Assembly: GCF_000715075.1 (NCBI RefSeq) | Contig: NC_134095.1 | Span: 44,680,806 to 44,744,805, forward strand | Length of the DNA stretch: 64,000 nucleotides | Source of the DNA: Nicotiana tabacum | Taxonomy: Eukaryota; Streptophyta; Magnoliopsida; Solanales; Solanaceae | Direction of reading: 5' to 3' | Part shown: positions 46,401 to 57,330 of the stretch, piece after piece | How the letters are laid out: each line of letters starts with the position of its first letter | Position numbering within the stretch: position 1 is the first letter of the stretch | Made by a program: the position numbers and the translations under genes | The notes under the pieces: model-generated | What the model saw: the letters and a program-made list of their open reading frames with translations, nothing else | What the model was told of the DNA's origin: nothing | Databases searched by the model: none

Positions 46401-47379
46401 GCGATTGGCGACAGTCTCCAAGTTATTGAGTTTGCTTGGGCTCGAAGGCCGCTATTCATGAGCTCGGAGCTACCTTGATGGGGATTCATGAGCCCGGAGT
46501 TCCGACCCTGGGGTCGTGTGGGTGTCAAATTGTCGACGCTAAGTCCCCGAGCGTTTCGGGATGTATTCGGTGGAAGGGTTCCTTCCTAGAGTACACTGCT
46601 ATTTCCTCGTTTGGAGAATAAGATGTTGAAAAGATATCCTTTTATTGCTTGGAGTAAACACACATTGTTTCATTGTCGTGAGCTTAGCCCGCGCGAGCGC
46701 TGCTCCTTGGACCATTCGATCCGGTACATAATTCACTATTGAAACTTAGTCTAACATTTCCCGGTCCTTCCCAGGGGATGGTTCCCTTAAAAAGAAGATC
46801 ATCGCTCGTCATTTGACTGTAGGAGGAAGCCTGTGATCTCGTCGGATCCTCCTCTGGGGTTACATTACTCTGCTAATAATCTTGCTAGCGGGACCCTCTT
46901 TGGGGCGGAAATCCGATCAAGGGAAGAGAGCGCGGCGGGCCCTGCTAAGGCCTTGGGATTTTTTGGCGGAGTTAGAACTTTCGAATGTCCCGGTCGGTTG
47001 TCTGCATACAGGTTAATGAAAAAATAATAAAGGAGTGAAGCAGTTCTTCCTCACCGCGGGATATGTAGGCGATGTTTTGAGATTTGGTACGTTCTTGCCC
47101 TTTCGAGGTGTGAGCCCTAATGCAGCCCTCCACTGTGTTTAATCAGGCTTGGCCGAAGATGTGATTGATTTACCCTTTGATCCTTCAGATGTTGGAAGCA
47201 GTGATGCCGGCGATGCGCCATGTGGTGGGGAATTTCCCCTCGTCGCGTATTGCTCCCTGTCGACTTATTTTAATTCTGCCCTTTGCGTGGGATTTCATTC
47301 TCTTGGCGAAATGGTGCCGATGCTATCTCCGGGCGGTGTGCCCGTGGCCATCTGAATAAGACGTCCGTACCTTGCACCT
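46401..47379. other. Unassigned part of the Tat element
   Basis: No RT, RNase H or integrase motif could be read on the minus strand, where they would be expected between protease and the antisense gene. Small overlapping open frames on both strands lack family motifs. Confidence 0.4.
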
Positions 47380-47720
47380 TCATTGATGGTACAGAGCCCG
47401 GCGCCCCAACTCGAGCTTATACGGGCTATATCAAGAGAACAGTCTTCCTGCTTGTTGTGATCATCGTTTGGAAACCGTCAAATATTCGGGGTGCGGGAGC
47501 TATTTGGTTCGTTAGACCGAATCGCCCCATTAACTTTGGTCCGACATTGTCGGTATTCTCAATCGAACCACCTATATTCATGAACACATGTTTTATTTGG
47601 AATAGATCAATTGAGGGAGAGGGTTACCAATGCATCAGTGTGAGGCCAAGGCGAAGTCTCAGTGTCCTTTTCTCTAGATGTAAGGGTGTCCTTTGGAATA
47701 TATCCCTGGACCCGTTCTTC
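47380..47720 (-). pseudogene. Possible gag tail/protease remnant of the Tat element
   Basis: The minus strand reads weakly like the end of gag and a pepsin-like protease (phrases such as GPKLMGRFGLTNQIAPAPRI), with stops between. It is correctly placed after gag. No catalytic Asp-Thr/Ser-Gly is preserved, so the call rests on position and partial likeness. Confidence 0.45.
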
Positions 47721-48149
47721 CCTAGCAACGAACATTTTTACTTTCCATTTTATTAGTCCTCGGAGGGTGTCGCCGCTCCTCCACTATTGTGGTAATACGC
47801 CCGCGGCTTGTTTGCTTCGTTCTTCCTGGTTGCCTTCCTCCCTTAGGGCTGGATTCGAGCATGATCGCTCGGCAGTACTCGATGGAGATTTTTATTGAGT
47901 AGCACGACTGTTGTTCTCCTGGGCTGATGGCCATTCTTTACCCTATGGCCACACGCGCCTTGCGGTTCCCGCGCCGGGTTGTGGTTCTTTTGAAGGGGAC
48001 TTGGCCGAATAGGTCTGAGTCGTTTGGTGTCGCTGGTTTCACTTATGGTGATCATGATGTTTGGTATAGCAATGCTAAAATCATAATTCTGCTAGGAGGG
48101 GTGTCCTTGCGGGTTGTGCCTCGTTGAATTTGGTTCTACTGAAGATTCC

Positions 48150-49340
48150 TCGAGGATGTTGCCCTTGAGCTATTTCCCGATTGTTGCGAGGTAGGTTGCA
48201 TCTTGTGGCGTTCCTCCTATCCATGGCGCACAGGTGGTACCTCTACCTGTTTGGCATTAATTTCTTTTCCGGGAGCTTACTTGGGCACACCGAGCCTGAG
48301 GAGGCTTCCGGATGGTCGTCCACAGCCCTGATTCGTGGCTGGTTCCTGGTACGGGGACCCAACCAGATCTCGATTGGGTATCTGATCAAGCTTCGTTTGA
48401 AATGTCCTGGAGTCATCAGGCATGGTTCATTTAAGCTTCGGGAGAAGGCCTGTGTTGCCCAGTCGTCCGAAGCCGGGGGCCATCTCGTTCGTTCCATTAG
48501 GGAATGAGGTGCGACTTCCTATGGCATTTCATTCTCTCTTTGTTCGGCCTCAGATGTGTCTGGCCATCACGTTGCTGCTTCGATGGTGTCGGCGTGTGCT
48601 TCTGCGGAGGAATCTGCTGATACGGTAAGCGAGTCTGTAAGGTCAGTTGCTAGGCTACGGCGCCATATCATGGTTCCTTTTGAGAGTGTTTCCCCGAACT
48701 TTTTCAAAGAGACGGGCTTGATCTCATCATCTTGAAGGTCGCTGCCTTTTCCCGTGCACGTGTAAGCGGTGGTGCGTTCCTTAGGATCTGAGGTCCTGTT
48801 GTACTTAGGGAGTTCCGGCATTCCGGATTTCTGTGAAATGGGTTTTGGGACGGCTTCCTGGGGGGACGACTGCTGTATGAACTTTCACGAACCAGACTCG
48901 ATCCTCTTGGAGAGATCCCTAAGCATCTTCGCTATGGCAGGATTTGTTATCGATCCATTGTTGCTTGATCTTCTGAATGCTCATTCGGCGTGGGGAGCTG
49001 TTTCCGACGCTACTGTGCTAGGAGTCTCCGGGTGGCTCTGCAGCTGAGCGATAGCCAACAACTGTGCCTGCAACATTTAAAAAATATCGTGAACACTTAC
49101 TTCTCGTGCTTCTCGAGCCGGGGTTTTTTGGGCTTCTTGTCGGTCGATATGGTGTATGCTCCCATTGGTGTGTGAGACTTCGTCAACCTGTTGCGCACCT
49201 TGCGAACTCGCGCCCGCTGGAATTGGTCCGGGCACATTATCGGGATTCTATGGTGGTGCTCCAGCGGCCGAGACAGCCACACCATTTTCCCCATGGTTTT
49301 CGAGGTTGTCGTTCTTGACTCTATTTACCGAGCCAGCCAT
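48150..49340 (-). pseudogene. Tat-lineage gag, degenerate
   Basis: The likely start is near 49340 on the minus strand (MAGSVNRV). The gag core at 48567-48821 contains MPELPKYNRTSDPKERTTAY and VSLKKFGETLSKGTMIW; the next part at 48243-48497 has SDDWATQAFSRSLNEP and ASSGSV. Frames are interrupted by stops near 49250, 49060 and 48960. The domain order matches Tat gag capsid regions, which assemble the particle and bind element RNA. Gag starts about 100 bp after the PBS. Confidence 0.8.
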
Positions 49341-49439
49341 TTTGACCTAAAATCAAAGGATCATGGACAAGAAAAAGTGTGAAAGATAATGTGCGTTTGT
49401 GAAATAAAACCAACATGAAAATAATCACTATTATTTTTA

Positions 49440-49457
49440 GCCCCACGATGGGCGCCA
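49440..49457 (-). promoter_or_regulatory. Tat element PBS, tRNA-Lys type
   Basis: The minus strand reads TGGCGCCCATCGTGGGGC, which differs by one base from the complement of the 3' end of tRNA-Lys (the Lys1,2-type primer). It lies next to the LTR end at 49459. This sets the strand of the element, because the multi-exon gene on the plus strand is then antisense. Confidence 0.85.
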
Positions 49458-49458
49458 C

Positions 49459-50166
49459 TCTTTACCATGAAAATGGTAACTACAATTAAATTTGTAAATG
49501 GGTTTCTAAAAATACGTGATCTATTCTCGAGCTATTTTTTAGAGCAGTTGATAATAAGAATGTGAAGTTTAATGATGAAATGCAATATAAAACGAGGTAG
49601 TAATCAAACCGAGAGGCTATTACCCCGGATGAAAGACTGGTCGATGGGGGACCTCGGGGTTGATGTTCTAGGTCGAGCTCGAGCTATCGAAGGCAACTGA
49701 GATTGGGATAAAAGTTAAGATATGATTAAATAAAGCTCTTTATGGCCAATACCGAGTGATAAGGTGAAGGACAAGTAAGAGAACGATGAATATTAAAATG
49801 GCCTCGGGCCAGTGAGAACGAGCAATTTAGAAAAAAGAGAGAGAGAGAGAGAGATAATATTGCACTTGTGGAGAAAATTGAGCAACATCAGCCCCCTACA
49901 AGGTAGTGTTAGTCCCCTTTATATAGGAGGGGAACTCGGCTACAAGTACATGGGCATCAATTACAAAGTATGGAGATAGGATGGCTTGACGTGATGCCTC
50001 ACCATAGGCTCTGGATAGGCCGACCCTGTCAGCCTTAGCTGTTTGCCTTGGGATCTTCCCCCTCTGTCCTGGCTTCGATCTCCATCCTCTCTGAGTCGGG
50101 CCTCGATGAGCCCCGAGGTCGGGAACTCAATCGTGGCTTCCCGTGACAAATTAAGTCCTCTGATTT
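49459..50166 (-). repeat. Tat element 5' LTR, truncated
   Basis: It matches 40560-41310 with scattered substitutions and a short internal deletion near 50145, and ends at about 50166 where the two diverge. TATATAAAGG lies on the minus strand (about 49917-49926), a GA/CT microsatellite at 49836-49856. The U3 start is missing. Confidence 0.8.
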
Positions 50167-50902
50167 CGCCGCGTACAACTATAACAAACATAACATTGAC
50201 TTATTTTTATGAAAAGGGATAACTTAATCTTAACAAAATATATACAAAAGGGTTATAAAAGTTCAGATTTATAACATTGTTTCATATATGTGCAACCAAT
50301 AGTTAGATATGAACATAAGACTATCATAATAATAACTAGAAAAGTTGCTCTTAAAGTTAATAGACATTTGATACAAAGAATGAGAGCACTTAAATAATTA
50401 AACTTCTCATGCTTCGGTTAAGTGGTGAAGGATTAAACTATGTACTCTCAGGTTTATCCTAGTTAGGATTATCAACTACAATGTCGTATACATAACAACA
50501 GAATCTAGAAAAACAATGTATAAGGATAGAGATAATAATAGAACCATTAACAGAAAATCTGAAGTCTAGGAAAGTATGGAGGGTCATTGAGGCATATTAA
50601 GGAAAAGTTAACCATGTATACTATTTGAATTCAAAAATGAAAATCATGAAGGTCGCATTATAGTCTAGTCAATACCAATTTGAGATGTTTAGAAACATGA
50701 CAAATGACCACAAACCAACAATACCTTAGCATGAAGTGTAGATAACATTTATATACTACTAACAAACATCATAAATGAATACACTTAACAGAAGGAAGCA
50801 TCATGTTCGTGATATTCAAGTAAGACAATCAAAGAGAAAAAGGTGAAAATGTACAGGCCTTTTCGATGGAAGTAGACCAAATAAGGGTTTCTTCTAATTT
50901 TC
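50167..50902. other. Unassigned AT-rich stretch left of T3
   Basis: No coding motif. Its right edge is the insertion site of T3; removal of T3 would join it to 61734, so at least its right part probably belongs to the minus-strand LTR seen at 61734-63452. Confidence 0.5.
50898..50902 (+). repeat. Probable T3 target site duplication, left
   Basis: TTTTC directly left of the T3 LTR start faces TTGTC at 61734-61738; four of five bases agree. Confidence 0.5.
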
Positions 50903-51514
50903 TGTGACGACCCGTCCAATCGTCTCATGAGTTACCACTCTGTTTCCCCCATTTATACTTCTTATTGCTTTGTCTAATGGTTCTATATGTGATCGGGTTG
51001 ATTGGTTCAGGTTCAGAAAGGATTTGATAAGGTTTGAGACACTTAGTCTCTTTTGAGGAAGCTTAAGTTAGAAAAGTCAACCAGATGATGACTTATGTGT
51101 TAGAGGGATCGGATGTGAGTTCTGATTGTTTGGATAGCTTCAAAAGGTTATTTGGGACTTAGGAGCGCGATCAGAATGAGTTTAGAAGTTCAGAGTAGAT
51201 TTAGGCTTGAATTGGCAAAGATGACATTTTGGCGATTTCCGGTTAGTTGGTGAGATTTTGATATAGGGGTCAGAATGGAATTCCGAGAGTTGTAATAGTT
51301 TTGTAGTGTCATTTGGGATGTGTGTGTAAAATTTCAGGTCATTCGGACGTGGTTTGGTTGAGTTTTTTATCAAAAGCGGAATTCGCAAGATTTTGTAAAC
51401 TTAGCCTTGAATCTGACGTGTCTTGGTTGATTCGATGTTGCTTGAGATGTTTTGGAAACGGAGAGTTTGAGATTTTGTTGAGGTGCAGATTTTTCTACAT
51501 CTGGTATTTCCACA

Positions 51515-51752
51515 CCTGCAGATTGGGGACCGCAGGTGCGATGCCGCAGATGCGAGGAAGGGTCGTAAAAGCGGTCAAGGAGGAGAAGGGTAGTAGCCGC
51601 AGATGCAGTTGGCTGACCGCACCTGCAATGGCGCAGATGCGGCTACTTTGTCGCATATGCGGTTTTGGACCATTAAGTGAAAGCCGCAGAAGCGGCTCAT
51701 TTACCGCAAATGCAGTACCGCAGAAGGGGAATCTAGGCCGCAGGTGCGGAAT
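51515..51752. repeat. CCGCA(N)2TGCGG palindrome array, T3 5' LTR
   Basis: Roughly a dozen variants of CCGCAGGTGCGG, CGCAGATGCGG and GCCGCAGAAGCGG lie in 240 bp just upstream of the TATA box. An open frame of 186 codons across it (51313-51873) is a by-product of the repeat. Confidence 0.85.
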
Positions 51753-52756
51753 CCCTATGCCAAAAGTTATATATTGTTTTCTTCGCGAAATTTTTCTAAG
51801 TTCTCCATTTTTGAAGACGGGAAGCGAGTTGGCATTGATTTCAAGGGAAGATCGAAGGGAATCGGTTAGGTAAGTTCCCTACGCTTCATTATTTGGGTTT
51901 ATGATCATTTTTCCATTGTTTAATTATGGTAAAGTGAAGATTAAGGGAGAAAATTGGGGATTAGGGCTTGATATTAAGAGACTTTAAAATGGGAATTTGA
52001 GGGGTCATTTGGACTCTGATTTCAGTGTTTTTGGTATGTATGAACTCATGGAAGGATAAGGATTCCGTTGATGTGATTTTTACCGAGTTTTGAGATGTGG
52101 GCCTGGGGATCAGATTTTTCCAATTTCGAGATTTTTGGTATTAATTGATTATTTTCGCTTAGGCTTCATTCCCTTAGCATATTGTGATGCCGTGATTCTG
52201 ATTTTGGATAGATTTGACACGAGTGGAGGCCGATTGGAGGGGAAAAGGCATCACGGAGTAGTATTTTCACTGGTTTGAGATAAGTAACCATTGTAAATCT
52301 GGAATTGAGGGTACAAACCCTGGTATTTGAATTGTTTTTGATAAATGCGGTGACGCACATGGTAGGTGACGAGCGTGTGGGTGTGCACCAGTAGAGATTG
52401 TGACTTGGTCCGTCCCGTAGCGACTATTAAGCCGCGTATTTGATTTGGAACCTTATGTTATTCTATACCTTAGTCATTTATACTATATTATGGGTTTTAT
52501 GCTATGTTTGGAGCCTTGTGCCGACCTGTTGAGACCCTTAGGGGCATGTTTACTATCTTTCCTCACTCTACTTGTTTGAAAGCATATCCTCAGTCATGTT
52601 TTACCTGTTTATTGTTTAAAAACTGGTTTTAGCACTCTACTTCTTAAATGTGAGGACTGAGTTCCTTAATTCCTACTATTGTGACCGAGAGGCTGTGAGG
52701 TTAATGACTGAGAGAGGTTGAGAACCTAATGGTGAGGATACTTATATATGTATGAC

Positions 52757-52945
52757 TTATGGATCGGGATGCTTGGCGCAGTGATACTTATGTGGATCAG
52801 GATGGATGCCACAATGATATATATATTGGATCAGGCTGTGCGCTGCAACGACATGACTCTTGGGCTGTAGGAGCCCCTCTAGAGTCTGTACACCCAAGTG
52901 AGCGTAGTCGACAATAAATTATGGATTGGGCTGCACGCCGCAGCA
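52757..52945 (+). repeat. GGATCRGGCTGC minisatellite, T3 5' LTR
   Basis: Four diverged ~28-bp units, same motif as in element E's LTR, arranged around the GGGCTGTAGGAGCCC block at 52862-52876. Confidence 0.75.
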
Positions 52946-53718
52946 GTTACTATGATTATTATCATTATGAGTTGTTAATGAGCTTGAGTGTCGAGAGTTG
53001 AGTCACGAGTGACCGAGAGGCTGCCCGAGAGGCCATATTCTGAGTGATACCTTGCCCGAGGGGCCTAGTTATGATATTTCCATTGATTTCACTCTACTTT
53101 TACAATAAGCCTCTGTTGAAAAATTGCTAAGCATATGATTTCATGTATTTAAACTGAAATTGAGGATTTTATGATAGAACTGGTTTTAAACTGTGGAGTT
53201 TGATCTGTTATCCCGTTGTTTATTCATTTATATGATTTTTAACTGATCGTCACTACTTTCAGACCTTATTTACTTTAGTTACTTACTGAGTTGGCATACT
53301 CAAGTTACTCCCTGCACCTTGTGTGCAGATCCAAGTGCCCGAGTGGCGGAGTGAGATTCCTCAGCAATTCAGAGGTTGTCGGAGATTGCAAGGTAGCTGC
53401 ATGACATCTGCAGCCCTGCTTTCCTCCTTCCTATCTTGTTCTTTTTTGCATTTTTAGACTTATGATGTATTTGACTGTTGTTTATGTATTTAGAGGCTCT
53501 AGGCTCGTGACATCAAATGTTTGGGCTGTGTTATCTTATCTTTTATTGATTTCCGCACATTTTTAGTTGTTTAATCACTTCTTATGAAAATTGGTATTTA
53601 AACCCGTGTTAAAAAATGATTTATTAAAAGAAAAAGGGTTATGATCGATTTTTGGGTTGGCTTGCATAGTAATATGATAGGCGCCATCACGACCGGGTAT
53701 TTGGGGGTCGTGACAAGT

Positions 53719-53731
53719 TTGTATCAGAGCC
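53719..53731 (+). promoter_or_regulatory. T3 PBS, iMet type
   Basis: TTGTATCAGAGCC differs at one position from TGGTATCAGAGCC and starts three bases after the LTR end at 53715. Confidence 0.85.
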
Positions 53732-53916
53732 TAGGTTACATATGTCTCGCGAGTCATGAGCTAGTTTAGTAGAGTCTCACGGATCGGTACGGAGAGATCT
53801 GTATGTATCCTCGAGAGGCTGCAAAATATTTAAGAAAAACTTCATATTCTAGAAATTCTTGTCATGCGAATCTGTTGACTCGAGTACTAAACTTCTGTTA
53901 TTCCATTCTCTCACAG

Positions 53917-55238
53917 ATGGTGAGGACACGTGCTATCGGGCAGGATGGACAACCACTAGTACCACCAAATGGGGCCACTAGAGGCCGAGGACGCGGTCGA
54001 GGCCGTGGCAGGGGCAGAGCAACTAGGGCAGCACCTGCAGATCCACCAGCTATCTAGTTCAGGATTAGGTCCCAGTCGTGGACTCTATAGCAGCACCAGC
54101 TCAGAAACCAACTATGTCTATAGTGATTCCAAGCCTTCAGGAGTCTTCAGCTTAGATTTTCTCAGTGTGTACCGGTTTGGCTCAGGCGGTCTCAGTTACT
54201 ACGGCCGCAGCTACTTCTCAGGTCGGGGGAGGCACCCAGACGCCCGTTGCTCGCACACCTGAGCAGGTTGTGTAGGGACTTCAGATAACGAGGGCACTTC
54301 CAGCCATCTGGTTGCACCAGCTCAGGAGTATGTGGTACCAGTTATGCCGGACGATGAGCAATATCGATTAGAGAGCTTTGATAGACTCCAGCCTTCGACT
54401 TTCAGTGGTGCAGAGGGAGAGGATGCCCAGGGTTTCTTGGATAAGTGCTAGAGGATGCTTCGTACAACGGGTATTCTAGAGACCAGTGGGGTAGCATTCA
54501 CTACCTTTTAGTTTTCTAGGGCTGCCATCACTTGGTGGGAGGCGTATGAGAGGCGTAGGCCTATTGGTACAGCGGCCCTTACCTGGCAGCAGTTCTCTAT
54601 TCTCTTTATGGAGAAGTATGTGCCACAGTCTCACCGAGAAGAGCTGCGAAGGCAGTTCGAATAGTTACATCAGGGAGAGATGACAGTGGCGCAGTATGAG
54701 ATATGGTTCTCTATGTTAGCTCGTCATGCGGTCTGGTTGGTTCCCATAGATCGAGAGAGGATCGGGAGGTTTGTTCATGGCCTCTCATATCAGCTTTGGA
54801 TTCTCTTGACTAGCGAGAGGGTGAGAGGTGCTACTTTCTAGGAGGTTGTTGACATCGCCCGTGAGATTGAGTTGGTTCGCCGCCAGGAGCGAGAGGAAAT
54901 GGAGGCCAAGAGGCCCCGGGGACTGGTAGCTTTAGTAGTGCTCCTTCGAGGGTCAGTTCTAGTAGGTCAAAGGTCGTCCATTCAGGTAGGCTCAGTCAGT
55001 TCTCCCAGGTTATCGTGGGGCATCATCGGATCATGGTTCTCATAGTTCTCATCAGGGTCATTCATCAATCAGTGCCCTTCCAGCCCAGAGTTTGTCCTGT
55101 GTTCCATCAGTTCAGGGTTCTTCCATGCCAGGTCCTTCTACTGGTCATTCCGATGCTAGGGGTTTCCTTTAGTCCCCATCTCCAGCACCGGGGAGTTGTT
55201 ATGAGTGTGGAGAGTTTTGGCATATAAGTAGGCAGTGT
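53917..55238 (+). pseudogene. T3 gag, degenerate
   Basis: The start ATG (53917) directly follows TTCTCTCACAG, and MVRTRA agrees with T2. Arg-Gly repeats come next, then stops near 54054 and 54153 and a frameshift before the capsid domain at about 54360-54910 (FDRLQPSTFSGAEGEDAQGF, WWEAYERR, FMEKYVPQSHREELRRQFE). The zinc knuckle at 55197-55238 is intact as CYECGEFWHISRQC (CX2CX4HX4C). TAG codons near 54450, 54510, 54661, 54838 and 55171 sit where Gln is expected. The product would have formed particles and bound RNA. Confidence 0.85.
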
Positions 55239-55429
55239 CCTCATCTTCATGATGGTTCATCCCAACAGAGGGGTCAGCCCTCGACTCAGCTCCAGTTACT
55301 TCACCACCCGCCCAGCCAGCTAGGGGTGGAGTTCAGTCAGCTAGGGGTCGCCCTAGAGGGGGAGGTCGATCATATGGTGGTCAGGCTCCTTTCTATGCGC
55401 TCCTAGGTGGACCAGATACTGCTGCTTCA

Positions 55430-56020
55430 GATGCCGTGATTTCAGGTATTGTTTCAGTATGCCACAGAGATGCCTCTGTATTATTTGATCCTGGTTCCAC
55501 CTTTTCTTATGTGTCATCATACTTTGCCCGTTATTTGAATATGCCCCGTGAGTTTTTGTTTTACCTGTTCATGTATCTACCCTAGTGGGCGATATTGTTA
55601 TTGTATACCGGTTATGTGTTGTGACTATTGGGGGTCTGGAGACCCGAGTGGATCTTTTATTATTGTGTATGGTGGATTTCGATGTCATTTTAGGCATGGA
55701 TTGGCTATCTCCATGTTGTGCTATTCTGGACTATCATGCCAAGATAGTCATATTGGCTATACCGGGTGTGCCACAGATCGAGTGGCGAGGTTCGACTGAT
55801 TATGTTCCCAGTAGAGTGATCTCATTCTTGAAGGCCCAGCATATGGTTGGGAAGGGATTTCTTTCGTATCTAGCCTTTGTGTGGGATATCGATGCAGAGA
55901 CTCCCAGTAGTGACTCTGTCCTAGTTTTGAGGTATTTTCCAGATGTGTTTCCTGTAGACCTACCGGGAATGCCACCAGACATGGATATTGATTTTGGAAT
56001 TGACCTGGTGCTAGGCACTA
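55430..56020 (+). pseudogene. T3 aspartic protease domain
   Basis: DPGS is encoded at 55487-55498 (SVLFDPGSTFSYVSSYFA). A frameshift lies between it and 55585, where an open frame continues through [33 protein letters not shown] and [17 protein letters not shown], leading without a stop into RT. Protease and RT are therefore still in one 340-codon frame. Confidence 0.85.
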
Positions 56021-56607
56021 AGCCCATTTCTATTCCGCCATACCGTATGGCACCAGCAGAGTTGAAAGAGATAAAGGAGCAGCTTCAGGAACTCCTTGAT
56101 AAGGGGTTCATTCGGCCTAGTGTATCACCTTGGGGTGCACCAGTTCTAATTGTGAAGAAGAAGGATGGCACTATGAGGATGTGCATTGATTATAGGCAAT
56201 TGAACAAAGTAACAATTAAGAACAAGTATCATTTGCCTAACATTGATGATTTATTCGACCGGCTTCAGGGAGCGAGGGTGTTCTCCAAGATTGATCTCCG
56301 TTCAGGTTATCACCAGTTGAAGATTAGGGGCTCGAATATTCTTAAGACATCTTTTAGGACCCAATATGGTCATTATGAGTTCTTGGTGATGTCTTTTGGG
56401 TTGACCAATGCCCCAGCAACGTTCATGCATTTGATGAACAGCGTGTTCCGGCCTTATCTCGACTCCTTTGTCATAGTCTTCATTGATGATATTATGATGT
56501 ATTCTTGTAGTCAGGAGGAGCATGCGGAGCATTTGAGGGTTGTGTTGCGGAGATTGAGGGAGGAGAAGCTTTATGCAAAGTTCTCCAAGTGTAAATTTTG
56601 GGCCTAG
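56021..56607 (+). pseudogene. T3 reverse transcriptase, best-preserved in the window
   Basis: It is continuous with the protease frame (55585-56607). Motifs in order: [69 protein letters not shown] and the active site FIDDI at 56479-56493 with both Asp codons intact. The frame closes near 56600, where one extra base after KCKFW shifts reading; downstream RNase H continues in the neighbouring frame. Confidence 0.9.
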
Positions 56608-57330
56608 TTCCGTGGCTTTCTTGGGGAATGTGGTGTCTAGTAAGGGTATTCAGGTTGATCCAAAGAAGATAGAGGCGGTTCAGAGTTGGCCCAGACTGTC
56701 CTCAGCCACAGAGATTTGCAGCTTTCTTGGTTTGGCAAACTATTATCACCGATTTGTTCAGGGATTCTCGCGTATTGCATTGCCCTTGACCAAGTTGACT
56801 CAGAAGGGTGCTTTATTTGTATGGTCGGATGAGTGTGAGGAGAGCTTTCAGAAGCTCAAGACAGCCTTGACCACAGCTCCAGTGTTGGTTTTTCCATCAG
56901 CTTCAGGTTCATATATCGTGTATTGTGATGCTTTGAGAGTTGGTATTGGTTGTGTATTGATGCAGTAGGGTAGAGTTATCGCTTATGCTTCTCATCAGTT
57001 AAAGCCCCATGAGAAAAACTACCTCGCTCATGATTTGGAGTTGGTTGCCTTAGTTCACGTGTTGAAGATTTGGAGGCATTACTTGTATGGTGTGTCTTGT
57101 GAGGTGTTTACCGATCACAGTAGCCTCCAGCAATTGTTCAAACAGAAGGATCTCAATTTGAGGCAGCGAAGGTGGTTGGAGTTGCTTAAGGATTATGATA
57201 TCACTATATTGTACCATCTGGGGAAGGCCGATGCTTTGAGCCGAAAGGCGGTGAGTATGGGGAGTTTGGTATATATTCCAGTTGGGGAGAGACCTTTTGT
57301 AGTTGATGTTCAATCCTTGGTCAATCGGTT
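56608..57330 (+). pseudogene. T3 RT connection and RNase H
   Basis: The frame opening at 56573 gives the connection (FLGNVVSSKGIQVDPKKIEA, FLGLANYYHRFVQGFSRIA) and the first RNase H part ([19 protein letters not shown]) to a TAG at 56966-56968, where T2 has a sense codon. It resumes after about 57035 with [20 protein letters not shown] and [20 protein letters not shown] to ADALSRKA. The catalytic Asp of YCDA is present. Confidence 0.85.

Larger units (their letters stand above)
40560..50166 (-). mobile_element. Tat-lineage LTR retrotransposon with antisense gene, defective
   Basis: On the minus strand the order is truncated 5' LTR (49459-50166), tRNA-Lys-type PBS, gag, protease remnant, then about 2 kb without clear domains, an antisense gene, and the 3' LTR. 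RT, RNase H and integrase were not found, so pol is deleted. Gag motifs, the Lys PBS and an antisense extra ORF next to the 3' LTR are known traits of the Tat lineage, some members of which carry such ORFs. Confidence 0.75.
50903..53715 (+). repeat. T3 5' LTR
   Basis: 2813 bp. Against the 3' LTR it lacks about 90 bp near 51457 (the stretch at about 59420-59510), and the 3' LTR lacks about 30 bp found here near 52130-52155. TATATATT at 51768-51775 follows the CpG array. Splice-like signals: donor 51870 (TTAG then GTAAGT), acceptor 52177, donor 52280 mutated to ATAAGT, acceptor 53328. The last 29 bases hold the perfect 8-bp inverted repeat 53687-53694 with 53706-53713. Confidence 0.9.

Noticed and set aside
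41311..49340. Host gene interpretation for the multi-exon plus-strand gene
   Set aside because: It lies between the LTRs of one element, opposite its gag, and its domain is known from transposon antisense ORFs; damage is typical of a dead element.
51313..51873. 186-codon open frame in T3's 5' LTR
   Set aside because: It runs through the CpG palindrome array, where stops are rare by composition. The same region of the 3' LTR is not open in the same way.
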